DNA from: an uncultured Sterolibacteriaceae bacterium
Lineage (GTDB): Bacteria > Pseudomonadota > Gammaproteobacteria > Burkholderiales > Rhodocyclaceae
Direction: 5' to 3'
Assembly (NCBI GenBank): GCA_937888595.1
Contig: CALARK010000007.1
Span: 1-64,000 of the forward strand
DNA length: 64,000 bases
Shown piece after piece: positions 42,708 through 52,354 of the stretch (within the stretch, counting starts at the first letter, position 1; each line of letters starts with the position of its first letter). The translations under genes were made by a program, and so were the position numbers. The notes beneath the pieces are model-generated. The model saw only the letters and a program-made list of their open reading frames with translations, searched no databases and was not told the origin of the DNA.

Positions 42708-43121
42708 TCATTTCCGGCCAGGCTGCACCAGCAGCCCGATCTTCGCGACCTGGGCGCGCTGCAGCTCGTCCATCACCGTCAGCACCGCTTCGTAGCGCAC
42801 GCTCTTGTCGCCGGCGATCAGCACCGGCTGCTCGGGATGCTTCGCCTGCAGTTCGCGGATGCGTTCCTTCAGTTCGAGACGGCCGACGGTGACTTCGGCG
42901 CCGCCGAGGGCGCGGTCGCGTAGCGCCATCTCGCCGTCGGCCTTGACGATGATCTCGAGCGGCTCGACGGGCGGTGTCGCGGCCTTGCCGACGCTCGGCA
43001 GTTCGATGGCGGCGGGCTGGATCATCGGCGCGGTGACCATGAAGATCACCAGCAGCACCAGCATCACGTCGATGTAGGGCACGACGTTGATTTCATGCTT
43101 GAGGCGGCGCGGACGACGCAT
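42708..43121 (-). CDS. tolR: TolR, Tol motor subunit
   Basis: A 137-residue ExbD/TolR protein with one transmembrane helix (INVVPYIDVMLVLLVIFMVTAP), in which the Asp of YIDVMLVLL is the proton-path residue. The periplasmic domain includes VLIAGDKSVRYEAVLTVMDEL. It starts 3 bases after tolQ. Confidence 0.96.
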   Translation of the reverse strand: MRRPRRLKHEINVVPYIDVMLVLLVIFMVTAPMIQPAAIELPSVGKAATPPVEPLEIIVKADGEMALRDRALGGAEVTVGRLELKERIRELQAKHPEQPVLIAGDKSVRYEAVLTVMDELQRAQVAKIGLLVQPGRK

Positions 43122-43124
43122 GGC

Positions 43125-43802
43125 TTACTTCATCTGCCGCTGCAGGATGTTGGAGAACTCTTCCATGAAGCTCTCGAAGCGGACGGCGATGCGGTCGGTG
43201 TCATGCGCGAAGCGGTTGTAGGCGACCACGGCGGGGATAGCTGCGAACAGGCCGATGGCGGTGGCGACCAGCGCCTCGGCGATGCCGGGCGCGACGGCGG
43301 CGAGCGTGGCCGTGGTCATGCTGGCGAGGCCGCGGAAGGAATGCATGATGCCCCATACCGTGCCGAACAGGCCGACATAAGGCGAGACTGAACCGACCGA
43401 GGCGAGGAAGGCGAGGTGCGCCTCGAGGTCGTCGATCTCGCGCTGGTAGGTGGCACGCATGGCGCGGCGGACGCCATCGATCGCGGTCGCCGGGTCGAGC
43501 GACTTCTGGCCGCGCAGCTTGCTGAATTCGCGGAAGCCGGCCTCGAAGATGCGTTCCAGCGCGCCGCTGTGGTGGCGGTCATTGACGGCGCTCTGGTAGA
43601 GGCTGTTGAGGTCGCCGCCGCTCCAGAACTCGCGTTCGAAGGCCTCGGTTTTCTGGCGGGCGTCGCGGATCTGGAACCACTTGCGGAAGATCCAGTACCA
43701 CGACATGACGGAGACGTAGGCGAGCAGCCCCATGACCAGCTTGACGACGAGGCTGGCGTTGACGATCAGTTCGACGAGGGCAAGATCCTGGGTGACGTTC
43801 AT
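43125..43802 (-). CDS. tolQ: TolQ, Tol motor subunit
   Basis: A 225-residue three-helix membrane protein homologous to ExbB and MotA. It shows LVMGLLAYVSVMSWYWIFRKW, the cytoplasmic domain, and the proton-channel helices SVSPYVGLFGTVWGIMHSF and GIAEALVATAIGLFAAIPAVVAYN. ATG 43802 overlaps the ybgC stop; the longer open frame upstream belongs to ybgC in another frame. Confidence 0.96.
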   Translation of the reverse strand: MNVTQDLALVELIVNASLVVKLVMGLLAYVSVMSWYWIFRKWFQIRDARQKTEAFEREFWSGGDLNSLYQSAVNDRHHSGALERIFEAGFREFSKLRGQKSLDPATAIDGVRRAMRATYQREIDDLEAHLAFLASVGSVSPYVGLFGTVWGIMHSFRGLASMTTATLAAVAPGIAEALVATAIGLFAAIPAVVAYNRFAHDTDRIAVRFESFMEEFSNILQRQMK

Positions 43803-44199
43803 TTCAGGGAGGAGAGTTGGGTGTGGATTGCGGCGGGCATGGCGGTCGCCTTGCCGCGGGCGAGATCGAGGCAGGCGACCCGCACCTCGGCGGTCAGCAG
43901 TGTTTCGCCTGCCCGGACGATGGATTGCGCGAATGTTACCTGAGCACGCCCCATCGCCTTGACGGCGCTGTGGACTTCGATCAGGTCGTCGAGCTTCGCG
44001 GGACGGAGGTATTCGACGGTGAGGGAACGTACCGCGAAAGCCAGCCCGGTGGTTTCCGCCAGCTGCCGCTGCTCGAAGCCGAGGCCGCGCAGCAGTTCGG
44101 TACGGGCGCGCTCGAGATACTTGAGGTAGTTGGCGTAATAGACGACGCCACCGGCATCGGTGTCCTCGTAATAGACGCGCACTTCCAGCTTCATCGGCC

Positions 44200-44203
<4 letters not shown>
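43799..44203 (-). CDS. ybgC: YbgC, tol-pal associated acyl-CoA thioesterase
   Basis: A 134-residue hotdog-fold thioesterase with the family motif YYEDTDAGGVVYYANYLKYLERAR, where the Asp and Tyr/His-like positions form the active site. It acts on acyl-CoA at the membrane side and is the usual first gene of tol-pal. ATG 44203 overlaps the ruvB stop (ATGA); the ATG three codons later is an alternative. Confidence 0.94.
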
Positions 44204-45245
<1,042 letters not shown>

Positions 45246-45249
<4 letters not shown>

Positions 45250-46292
45250 GAGGCGATTGTCGCAGGTTCCGACCAGCCCTCGGCCAGCGTCAGCGCGAGG
45301 GCGAGGATCACCGGCCCGAGGAAGATGCCGACGAAGCCGAAGGCCAGCACGCCGCCGAACACGCCGAGGGCGATCAGCAGGATCGGCAGGCTGGCCGAAC
45401 GGCTGATCAGGACGGGCTTGACGAAGTTATCCACGCTGCTGATCACGACGAGGCCGTAGATGACCATGAAGATCGCCCAGCCGGTCTGGCCCTGGTCGTA
45501 GAGCCACCAGGCGGCGCCGCCCCAGATCAGCGGCGGGCCGACCGGGATCATCGACAGGAAGAAGGTCGCCGCGCCGAGCAACAGGGCCGCCGGCACGCCG
45601 GCGATGAGGAAGCCGATCAGGGCGACCGCCGCTTGTGCCGCCGCGGTGCCGACGATGCCGATCATCACGCCCATGATGGTGGTGCGGGCCAGCGTCAGCA
45701 TGCGGCCGCCGAGTTCGCCGCCGATCTTGTCGGCCAGATGCGCCAGACGCGTCGCCAGCGCGCGGCCGTCGCGGTAGAAGAAGAAGGCGATGAAGACCAC
45801 CAGCGTCAGTTCGAGCAGGCCCTGGCCGATCAGGCCGACCGTGGCGAGCAACAGCTTGCGCGTCGGCTCGAACAGCTGCTTGCCGAGCTGGGTGATTTCC
45901 TCCTTGCTGGCGGCGAGCTTGCGCCAGTAGTCGTCGAGCGGTTCGCCGACGAGCGGCAGGCCAGCCAGCCAGCCGGGCGGCGCGTGATCGCCCGATTCGA
46001 ACCAGGGACGCAGCAGGGCGATCAGCTGGCTGACGCCATCGGCCACGGTCGCGGCGAGGTAGGACATCGGCAGCAGCACGGCCAGCGCCAGCAACAGGGT
46101 GGTCAGCAGCGCGGCGAGCGTCGTGCGGCCCTTGAGGCGGGACTCGATCCAGGCGAACAGCGGCCAGGTGCTGAGGCAGAGGATGGCGGCGAACAGCAGC
46201 GCGGCGAGGAAGGGGGCGAGCACCCAGGCGGCGCCGACGGCGATCAGCGCGACGAGGGCGAGGCGGGCGTGGGCGCGGGTGCTTTCGTTCAT
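45246..46292 (-). CDS. AI-2E family transporter (PerM/YdiK type)
   Basis: A 348-residue membrane protein with about seven to eight helices. Typical segments are VLAPFLAALLFAAILCLSTWPL at the N-terminus, FFFYRDGRALATRL, MIPVGPPLIWGGAA and the conserved KPVLISRSASLPILLIALGVFGGV. The family exports small molecules or ions; the substrate here is unknown and the AI-2 name should not be taken literally. It sits between ruvA and ruvB, overlapping ruvB, so it is probably co-expressed with them. Confidence 0.85.
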
Positions 46293-46320
46293 CGGAAGTG
46301 GGAGCGCGGGATGCGCGATT

Positions 46321-46833
46321 CTACCTGTTGCCGTCCGTCGCTCCCGCCGCGGCCGGGCGCGGGGCGATGCGGCGGATGTGCAGGGTTTTCTCGACCGTGG
46401 CGATGACCTGCCCGGCCTCATCGACGATATCCACCGGCCAGGTCGGTTCGTATTTTTCACCCCCGGCGGTCATGGCCGCGACCTCGGCGATTTGCGCCGC
46501 CGTCAGCTCGAAGCGGGCGAACACGTCGCTGCGGCCCGGGGCGCGGAAACGGATCGCGGCCGCCTTGTCCCAGACGATGTGGCCGCGCTCGAGGTTGTGC
46601 AGCAGCATCAGCGCGTAGAAGGGATCGGTCATCGAGAACAGCGAGCCGCCGTAGTGCGTGCCGAAGTAGTTGCGGTTGAGCAGGCCGCGGCGCAGCCGCA
46701 CGACGACGCGGCGGAAGTCGGGCGAGATTTCCATGACGTGGATGCCGGCGCCGACGAAGGGGGGCCAGAGGTTCATGCCGAAGCGCAGCAGGCCCGCGGA
46801 GAGTCGCAGCCGGCTCAGGAAACCTTGTGCCAT
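46321..46833 (-). CDS. DUF4442-type hotdog-fold protein
   Basis: A 170-residue soluble protein resembling DUF4442/YiiD-type thioesterases: INLWPPFVGAGIHV-like NLWPPFVGAGIHVMEISPDF, LLNRNYFGTHYGGSLFSMTDPFYALML, then WDKAAAIRFRAPGR. The His-Tyr-Gly-Gly segment matches the hotdog active-site region. Likely acts on an acyl thioester; the substrate is unknown. It starts 11 bases after ruvA. Confidence 0.75.
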   Translation of the reverse strand: MAQGFLSRLRLSAGLLRFGMNLWPPFVGAGIHVMEISPDFRRVVVRLRRGLLNRNYFGTHYGGSLFSMTDPFYALMLLHNLERGHIVWDKAAAIRFRAPGRSDVFARFELTAAQIAEVAAMTAGGEKYEPTWPVDIVDEAGQVIATVEKTLHIRRIAPRPAAAGATDGNR

Positions 46834-46843
46834 CTGCGCGCCA

Positions 46844-47446
46844 TCAGTTTTTCGAGAGCAGCTTCAGCGCCTGGCGGATGCCCCCGGCGACATCGGCGTC
46901 GGCCGGCAGCGCCTTGATCGCCCCCAGCGCCTCGCGCTCGCTGTAGCCGAGGGCCAGCAAGGCATTGAGGATGTCGGTCATCGCGTCCGCAGCCGGAGCG
47001 GCTGCCGTCCCGCCGGCGCCGACTTTTGCTACCGCAGTAGCGGCGACGGGCAGCTTGCCCTTCAGTTCGAGCAGCAGCCGCTCGGCGGTCTTCTTGCCGA
47101 TGCCGGGGATTTTCACCAGCCGGCCGGTCTCCTGCAATGCGACCGCCTGCGCCAGTTCGCCGACCGACAGGCCCGACAGCACCGCCAGCGCCATGCGCGC
47201 GCCGATGCCCGAGATCTTCAGCAGCTGGCGGAACAGGGCGCGCTCGGCCTCGGTGAGGAAGCCGAACAGCAGGTGGGCATCCTCGCGCACGACGAGATGG
47301 GTGACGAGCGCAACCTTTTCGTTGATGTTCGGCAGGTTGTAGAAGGTGCTCATCGGCACGTCGATCTCGTAGCCGACGCCGCCGACGTCGACGAGGATTT
47401 GCGGCGGGTTTTTCTCCAGCAGGGTACCGGCGATGCGACCGATCAT
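46844..47446 (-). CDS. ruvA: RuvA, Holliday-junction recognition protein
   Basis: A 200-residue DNA-binding protein. Domain I begins MIGRIAGTLLEKNPPQILVDVGGVGYEI, domain II has helix-hairpin-helix motifs (LLKISGIGARMAL and LVKIPGIGKKTAERLLLELKGKL, by position), and domain III contacts RuvB (DILNALLALGYSEREALGAIK). A dispersed repeat encodes KVGAGGTAAAP in the flexible II-III linker. ATG 47446 overlaps the glycosyltransferase stop. Confidence 0.96.
   Translation of the reverse strand: MIGRIAGTLLEKNPPQILVDVGGVGYEIDVPMSTFYNLPNINEKVALVTHLVVREDAHLLFGFLTEAERALFRQLLKISGIGARMALAVLSGLSVGELAQAVALQETGRLVKIPGIGKKTAERLLLELKGKLPVAATAVAKVGAGGTAAAPAADAMTDILNALLALGYSEREALGAIKALPADADVAGGIRQALKLLSKN
47004..47027 (+). 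repeat. 24-bp dispersed repeat, copy 12 (in ruvA)
   Basis: Perfect consensus. Encodes KVGAGGTA in the linker between RuvA domains II and III. Confidence 0.92.
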
Positions 47447-48633
47447 GACGAGACTATCTCCTCGATGCGCCGCACGAGGTTGGCAACGACCACCTCCTGC
47501 GGAAATGCTGCGTATTTTCGCGCAAAGCCCCGGGCGTTGCCGGCGAACGAAGGGTCGCCGACGACACGCTGCAGCTTCTGCGACAGGTCATCGGCCGGCT
47601 GTTCCGGGTCGACGAACAAGCCGGCCCCCATGGCTTCCACGCGACGGGCCAGCATGAATTGCTCGAGATGCCACGGCAGCAGCAGCACGGGCTTGCCCGC
47701 CAGCAGGAAGCGCGTCGTGGTCGAGAGGCTGGCGTAGGTGACTGCGGCCGCTGCCTGCCGGCTCGCGGCCGTGAGGTCGACCGGCCCCGCCGCGAAGACC
47801 AGGTGCGGAGCGGCCATGCGTTCGCGCAGCGCCGGGTCGATGTCGGGATAGAAGACGACGGTTGGTAGACCGAGCGTGTGCAGGGCCTGCAACGCCGCCT
47901 CATGGTGGCGGCATTCCTTCCGAAGGTAGGTGAAGAGGCGCGGACCGGGCAGGTCGGGCCAGGCCGGGCGTACGCCGATGCCGGCATCCGGCAGGTTCCC
48001 CCAGTAGCGGGCCGGCCCGCGGTCCGAATAGTGGTCGAGTTCGGGGAAGCCGAGCAGCGTGTCCTCGGCGACCGCGAAGAGTTGCGCGACGCCCGCGAGA
48101 GGCGGTTTGCTGAAGCGGGCCAGTACGGCATTGATGTTCGCCAGTGCGGCACGCTCGATGGCCTGCAGCGTTTCTGTCGGCACGTTCAGCCAGGGCCGCA
48201 TGTTCGGAGCGGGCGACCGCGGCGGCGGGATGCAGAAGCCACTGGAAAACAGGATCGCTGGCAGGTCGAGCGTGCGTGCGGCGAGCAGGGCGGTCGGCGC
48301 ATGATCCGCCAGCACGAGTTGCGTACCGGCGAGCTGGAGCAGTTCGCGCCACGCGACGGTCAGGCCGAGCAGGTCGGCGGTGTCGGCATAGCCGAAGCGC
48401 AGCAGGATGTCCGCATAGGACAGCGGAGGTCCGTTTCCCGTCCGTTCCGGACAGGCGGGCGCCTGCAGCCAGGCGAAGCCTTCGCGGTCGAGCAGGCGTG
48501 CGGCCGAAGGGGGTGACGCGACCGCCCAATGCACGGTATGGCCACGGTCGCGCAGGGCGCGGGCGAGTGGCAGGGCGGCACCGAGATGACCGAGTCCCGC
48601 GCCGAATTCCCAGGCGTAGAGGATGCGTGACAT
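47443..48633 (-). CDS. Glycosyltransferase, UGT/MurG-like (GT-B fold)
   Basis: A 396-residue soluble protein. The start ILYAWEFGAGLGHLGAALPLARAL with GHTV resembles the acceptor domain of GT1/GT28 enzymes, and the C-terminal half has TYASLSTTTRFLLAGKPVLLLPWHLEQFMLARRVEAMG, matching the nucleotide-sugar-binding loop (KPVLLLPxxxEQ). Donor and acceptor are unknown. It lies between ruvC and ruvA, overlapping both by 1-4 bases, an unusual place for a sugar transferase. Confidence 0.8.
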   Translation of the reverse strand: MSRILYAWEFGAGLGHLGAALPLARALRDRGHTVHWAVASPPSAARLLDREGFAWLQAPACPERTGNGPPLSYADILLRFGYADTADLLGLTVAWRELLQLAGTQLVLADHAPTALLAARTLDLPAILFSSGFCIPPPRSPAPNMRPWLNVPTETLQAIERAALANINAVLARFSKPPLAGVAQLFAVAEDTLLGFPELDHYSDRGPARYWGNLPDAGIGVRPAWPDLPGPRLFTYLRKECRHHEAALQALHTLGLPTVVFYPDIDPALRERMAAPHLVFAAGPVDLTAASRQAAAAVTYASLSTTTRFLLAGKPVLLLPWHLEQFMLARRVEAMGAGLFVDPEQPADDLSQKLQRVVGDPSFAGNARGFARKYAAFPQEVVVANLVRRIEEIVSS

Positions 48634-49169
48634 CAGACCAGCCGGCCGTTGCGGACCCGGAACCCCTGCGTCGCCATAGTGCCGAGCCGTCCCCCGTGGG
48701 CGTGGCAGATCGCGCAGGCCAGGGCGTCGGCGGCGTCGGCGGAGGGTTCGCCGGGCAGCTGCAGCAGGCGCGTCACCATGTGGCCGACCTGTTCCTTGGC
48801 CGCCTTGCCGTGGCCGACGACGGCCTGCTTGATCTGCAGCGCCGTGTATTCGGCGACCGGCAGGTTGGCCAGCACGAGGGCGGAGATGGCGGCGCCGCGC
48901 GCCTGACCGAGCAGCAGGGTCGATTGCGGATTGACGTTGACGAACACTTTCTCGATGGCGGCTTCGCCCGGTGCATGCGCGGCTACCACCTCGCCGATGC
49001 CGTCGAGCAGCGTCTTCAGTCGCTGCGGCAGGCTGTCCTTTTCGTTGCTGCGGATGCAGCCGCTGGTGACGTAGGCGAGCTTCTGGCCCGTCTTGTCGAT
49101 GATGCCGAAGCCGGTGATGCGCAGGCCGGGGTCGATGCCCAGTATTCTGACGGTGCGGACGGTGTTCAT
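48633..49169 (-). CDS. ruvC: RuvC, Holliday-junction resolvase
   Basis: A 178-residue endonuclease that resolves Holliday junctions. The catalytic Asp is in ILGIDPGLRITGFG, the Glu in AAIEKVFVNVNPQSTLLLGQARG, and the last acidic residues in SADAADALACAICHAH. The start is ATG 49169 (MNTVRTVRILGIDPG), overlapping the permease stop by 4 bases; the longer open frame is a shadow of that gene. Confidence 0.96.
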   Translation of the reverse strand: MNTVRTVRILGIDPGLRITGFGIIDKTGQKLAYVTSGCIRSNEKDSLPQRLKTLLDGIGEVVAAHAPGEAAIEKVFVNVNPQSTLLLGQARGAAISALVLANLPVAEYTALQIKQAVVGHGKAAKEQVGHMVTRLLQLPGEPSADAADALACAICHAHGGRLGTMATQGFRVRNGRLV

Positions 49170-50011
49170 CGCCGCGAAAGATACACGCCCCACACCGCGA
49201 GGGCCATGCCGGCCAGCGCGATGCCGCCCAGCGTTTCGCCGAACAGGCCCCAGGCCAGCAACGCGGTGGTCGGCGGCGTCAGGTAGAACAGGCTGGCGAC
49301 ATTGACGGCGCTGCCGTGGCGGATCAGCCAGTTGAGCAGCGATATCGCGCCGACCGACAGTACCAGCACCAGCCAGCCGAGGGCGAAGGCGAACTCGCCG
49401 GTCCAGTCGATGCGGAAGTCGTCGCGCACGAAGACGATGGCGCCGGTGACGAGGGCGCTCGGCAGGAATTGCGCGACGGCGCCGCTGCGCCAGTCGAAAT
49501 GCGGCGCGAAACGTTTCTGGTAGAGGGTGCCGAGGGTGATGCCGAGCAGGGCGACGCAGGCCGGCAGGAGGGCGGCAATGCCGAAGCCGCTGCCCAGCTT
49601 GCCGGAGACGACCATGCCCGTCCCGGCGAAGCCGAGCACCAGGCCCAGCCACTGGCGCGGCAGGACGGTTTCGCCGAGCAGGCGGCCGGCGATGGTGGCG
49701 GTCAGCAGCGGCTGCAGGCCGACCACGAGGGCCGTGATGCCGGCCGGCAGCCCCTTGCCGATGGCGATGAAGACGCCGCCGAGATAGGTCGCATGGACGA
49801 GCAGGCCGGCGATGCCGATATGCAGCCACTGGCGGCCGTCGCGCGGCCAGGGGGCCCGCCACAGCAGGGCGATGCTGCCCATCAGCGCGATCACCAGCAG
49901 GTAGCGGACGAACAGGAAGGCGAGCGGGGCGGCATGCGGCAGACCGAACTTGGCCCCAATGAAGCCAGTGCTCCAGAGAAAGACGAAGAGGAAGGGCGCC
50001 AGCCGCGTCAT
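49166..50011 (-). CDS. EamA family permease
   Basis: A 281-residue membrane protein with ten predicted helices in two EamA repeats. It starts FLFVFLWSTGFIGAKFGLPHAAPLAFLFVRYLLV and contains GLQPLLTATIAGRLLGETVLPRQWLGL and PPTTALLAWGLFGETLGGIALAGMAL, the paired repeat ends. The family exports metabolites such as amino acids; substrate unknown. Overlaps ruvC. Confidence 0.85.
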   Translation of the reverse strand: MTRLAPFLFVFLWSTGFIGAKFGLPHAAPLAFLFVRYLLVIALMGSIALLWRAPWPRDGRQWLHIGIAGLLVHATYLGGVFIAIGKGLPAGITALVVGLQPLLTATIAGRLLGETVLPRQWLGLVLGFAGTGMVVSGKLGSGFGIAALLPACVALLGITLGTLYQKRFAPHFDWRSGAVAQFLPSALVTGAIVFVRDDFRIDWTGEFAFALGWLVLVLSVGAISLLNWLIRHGSAVNVASLFYLTPPTTALLAWGLFGETLGGIALAGMALAVWGVYLSRR

Positions 50012-50019
50012 GTCACGGA

Positions 50020-50043
50020 AAAAGTCGGCGCCGGCAGGACGGC
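50020..50043 (-). repeat. 24-bp dispersed repeat, copy 13 (yebC-permease gap)
   Basis: One mismatch. Fills most of the 42-base gap between yebC and the EamA permease. Confidence 0.88.
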
Positions 50044-50053
50044 GACGCGACGG

Positions 50054-50779
50054 CTATTCGTCCATCACCGCCGTCGTATAGACCTCCTGCACGTCGTCGA
50101 GGCCGTCCAGCGCATCGAGCAGCTTCTGCATCTTCACGGCATCGTCGCCGGCGAGTTCGGTTTCGCCTTCCGGTTTCATCGTCACTTCGGCGAATTCGGG
50201 CTTGAAGCCGGCCGCTTCGAGCGCTTCCTTGACGGTGAGGAAGTCGCCCGGTGCGGTGATCACCTCGATCGAGCCGTCCTCGTTGGCTGCCACGTCCTCG
50301 GCACCGCCTTCGATGGCCGCATCCATCAGCGCCGCCTCGTCGGTGCCGGGGGCGAAGATCAGTTGGCCGCAATGCTTGAACTGGAAGGCGACGCAGCCGT
50401 CGGTGCCCATGTTGCCGCCGTGCTTGGCGAAGGCGTGGCGGACTTCTGCGACGGTGCGCACCTTGTTGTCGGTCAGGCAGTCGACCATCACAGCCGCGCC
50501 GCCGATGCCGTAGCCTTCATAGCGAATTTCGATGTAATCGACGCCTTCGAGCTCGCCGGTGCCCTTCTTGATGGCGTTGTCGATCTTGTCCTTGGGCATG
50601 TTGACGGCCTTGGCCTTGTCGACCGCCATGCGCAGGCGCGGGTTGAAGTTGACATCGCCCCCGCCCATCTTGGCGGCGACGGTGATCTCCTTGGCGACGC
50701 GCGAGAAGGCGGCGCCGCGCTTTTCATCCTGGCGCCCCTTGCGGTGCTGGATGTTGGCCCATTTGGAATGTCCGGCCAT
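50054..50779 (-). CDS. yebC: YebC/PmpR family protein
   Basis: A 241-residue protein with the invariant start MAGHSKWANIQHRKGRQDEKRG. Later motifs are GGDVNFNPRLRMAVDKAKAVNMPKDKIDNAI (by position 40-70), YEGYGIGGAAVMVDCLTDNKVRT and NMGTDGCVAFQF. Members act as transcription regulators or, as more recent work shows for some, relieve ribosome stalling. The usual neighbour of ruvC in proteobacteria, here separated by an EamA permease and a dispersed repeat. Confidence 0.95.
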   Translation of the reverse strand: MAGHSKWANIQHRKGRQDEKRGAAFSRVAKEITVAAKMGGGDVNFNPRLRMAVDKAKAVNMPKDKIDNAIKKGTGELEGVDYIEIRYEGYGIGGAAVMVDCLTDNKVRTVAEVRHAFAKHGGNMGTDGCVAFQFKHCGQLIFAPGTDEAALMDAAIEGGAEDVAANEDGSIEVITAPGDFLTVKEALEAAGFKPEFAEVTMKPEGETELAGDDAVKMQKLLDALDGLDDVQEVYTTAVMDE

Positions 50780-50883
50780 GGCTGGTCTTTCGTAGGTTCG
50801 GGTTGCGGGAACGAAGAAACCCGACGGCAGGGCCGTCGGGTGCGGGGCGGATTCTACGGCAGCGGACGCGCGCGGGGGGTTAG

Positions 50884-52233
50884 TTAGGCGGCGGCCGGCT
50901 TGATATCGACGATCTCGGCGATCGGCAGGGTCGCGATGTCCTTGAGCTTCTCGAGGCGCATGCCGTCCTGCTCGAGCAGCGCGGCGACCTGGGAAAAGCT
51001 CGAGGAGACGAACACCTCGCGGCCGTCGGGCGAGCGGCGGCGCACGCCGTAGGAGAGGCGGGCCCGCTCTTCGGCGGGCAGCTTGCCGATCAGCGACTTG
51101 GTGACCCAGACGCTGCCGTGGCGGGCGAAATCGGAAATGCGCGCGGCCTGGTTGATGGTGTCGCCGAGCACCACGAACTCGATGCTGGTCGGCGTCTGGA
51201 AGGTGCCCAGCCACTCCTGGCCCTCGTTGATGCCGGTGTTGAGGTAGAGCTCGTTGAACCACTGCTTGCGCAGCTGCCAGGCCTTGGACAGATGCTGGAC
51301 GACCTGGCGGATTTCCAGTGCGCAGGAGACGGCGTTGGCGAGATAGTCACTGTCGGGCTGCGGGAAGAAGTAATAGACGAGGCCGTCACCGACGTGCTTG
51401 CCGCAGGTGCCGCGGTATTTGCGGAACACCGGCGCCAGCGTGCGCCAGATCTCGTTGATCAGTTCGAAATATTCCTCGGGCGGCAGTTCGGAGCAGATCT
51501 TCACCGAACTCTGCAGGTCGGAAACCAGCACGGCCAGGTTCGTCAGCACCGGCAGACGCTTGCGCAGCAGTTCGCGGATCACCTCGTCGCGGCGCATCAG
51601 CAGGTCGATCATCGCGTCCGCCGGCCCGCTGTCGGGGCTCAGGACGACGAAGATGCCTTCACGGAAGAAGGAGGCGTAGGCCTGGTAGTAATCCTCGCCC
51701 TTGTCCGGCCGGGGCATGCGCACCTCGGACTGGACGATCGGACGGTGGGGCGGCACCTCGGGCGCATCGATATACGCGGCTTGCAGGCGGGCATAGGTCA
51801 CCGGGTCGAGGCCGCGGCAGACGTTGCCGAAAGCTTCGGCGCTCAGGCTGGACTTGGCAATGCCGACATGGAAGGCCATCAGGCTGCCCATTTCGCCGCG
51901 CCCGACCGGCAGCAGGCGGAACAGGTTGCGCGCATCGCTGGTCTGCGGCAGGTCGAGGTGGCCGCCGAACAGGCACTGGCGGGCGGCCGCGTTGATCCAC
52001 AGCAGCTCGAAATTCTGGTTGATCATGTAAGCCGGATGCTCGATATCGTCCAGCGTCAGATGCAGTGGAGCGGAGTGAGCACCCGCCTGCCCGGCGGTGT
52101 GGCCGGTGGCGAGGCGCTCGACGATCTGGGCCATGCTGAGTCCCTCCTGCTTGAGGCGGCGCACTTCGTCGATGCTCGGCGAAGATTTTCCGGAAAGCGG
52201 CGTCATGTCGTGAATGGTCGGGTCATGGGACAA
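50884..52233 (-). CDS. PAS-class III adenylate/guanylate cyclase
   Basis: A 449-residue soluble signalling protein. Residues 18-45 look like a helix-turn-helix or short helical motif, 60-200 a PAS-like sensor (HPAYMINQNFELLWINAAARQCLFGG), and 235-400 a class III cyclase catalytic domain. Metal-binding Asp residues are D239 (VLVSDLQSS) and D283 (KHVGDGLVYYFF); the transition-state pair N361 and R365 lies in LGDTINQAARI. All key residues are present, so it should be active; cAMP versus cGMP is not certain. No transmembrane helix. ATG 10 codons in is a possible alternative start. Confidence 0.85.
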   Translation of the reverse strand: MSHDPTIHDMTPLSGKSSPSIDEVRRLKQEGLSMAQIVERLATGHTAGQAGAHSAPLHLTLDDIEHPAYMINQNFELLWINAAARQCLFGGHLDLPQTSDARNLFRLLPVGRGEMGSLMAFHVGIAKSSLSAEAFGNVCRGLDPVTYARLQAAYIDAPEVPPHRPIVQSEVRMPRPDKGEDYYQAYASFFREGIFVVLSPDSGPADAMIDLLMRRDEVIRELLRKRLPVLTNLAVLVSDLQSSVKICSELPPEEYFELINEIWRTLAPVFRKYRGTCGKHVGDGLVYYFFPQPDSDYLANAVSCALEIRQVVQHLSKAWQLRKQWFNELYLNTGINEGQEWLGTFQTPTSIEFVVLGDTINQAARISDFARHGSVWVTKSLIGKLPAEERARLSYGVRRRSPDGREVFVSSSFSQVAALLEQDGMRLEKLKDIATLPIAEIVDIKPAAA

Positions 52234-52354
52234 TGCGGCAGCCGGCTTTTCCGGCAGTCGTAGCGATATTACGGAAAATAGCGCCCGGAATTAAAGTCTT
52301 TTTTCAGTGTATTTCTCCAACATGTTGTTTTAAAGCACATACAGGGATGGAAAA

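Noticed and set aside
46741..46760. A further partial match to the dispersed repeat (CCGGCGCCGACGAAG)
   Set aside because: It shares only the GC-rich core and lacks both ends; this is explained by codon usage in the hotdog-protein gene.
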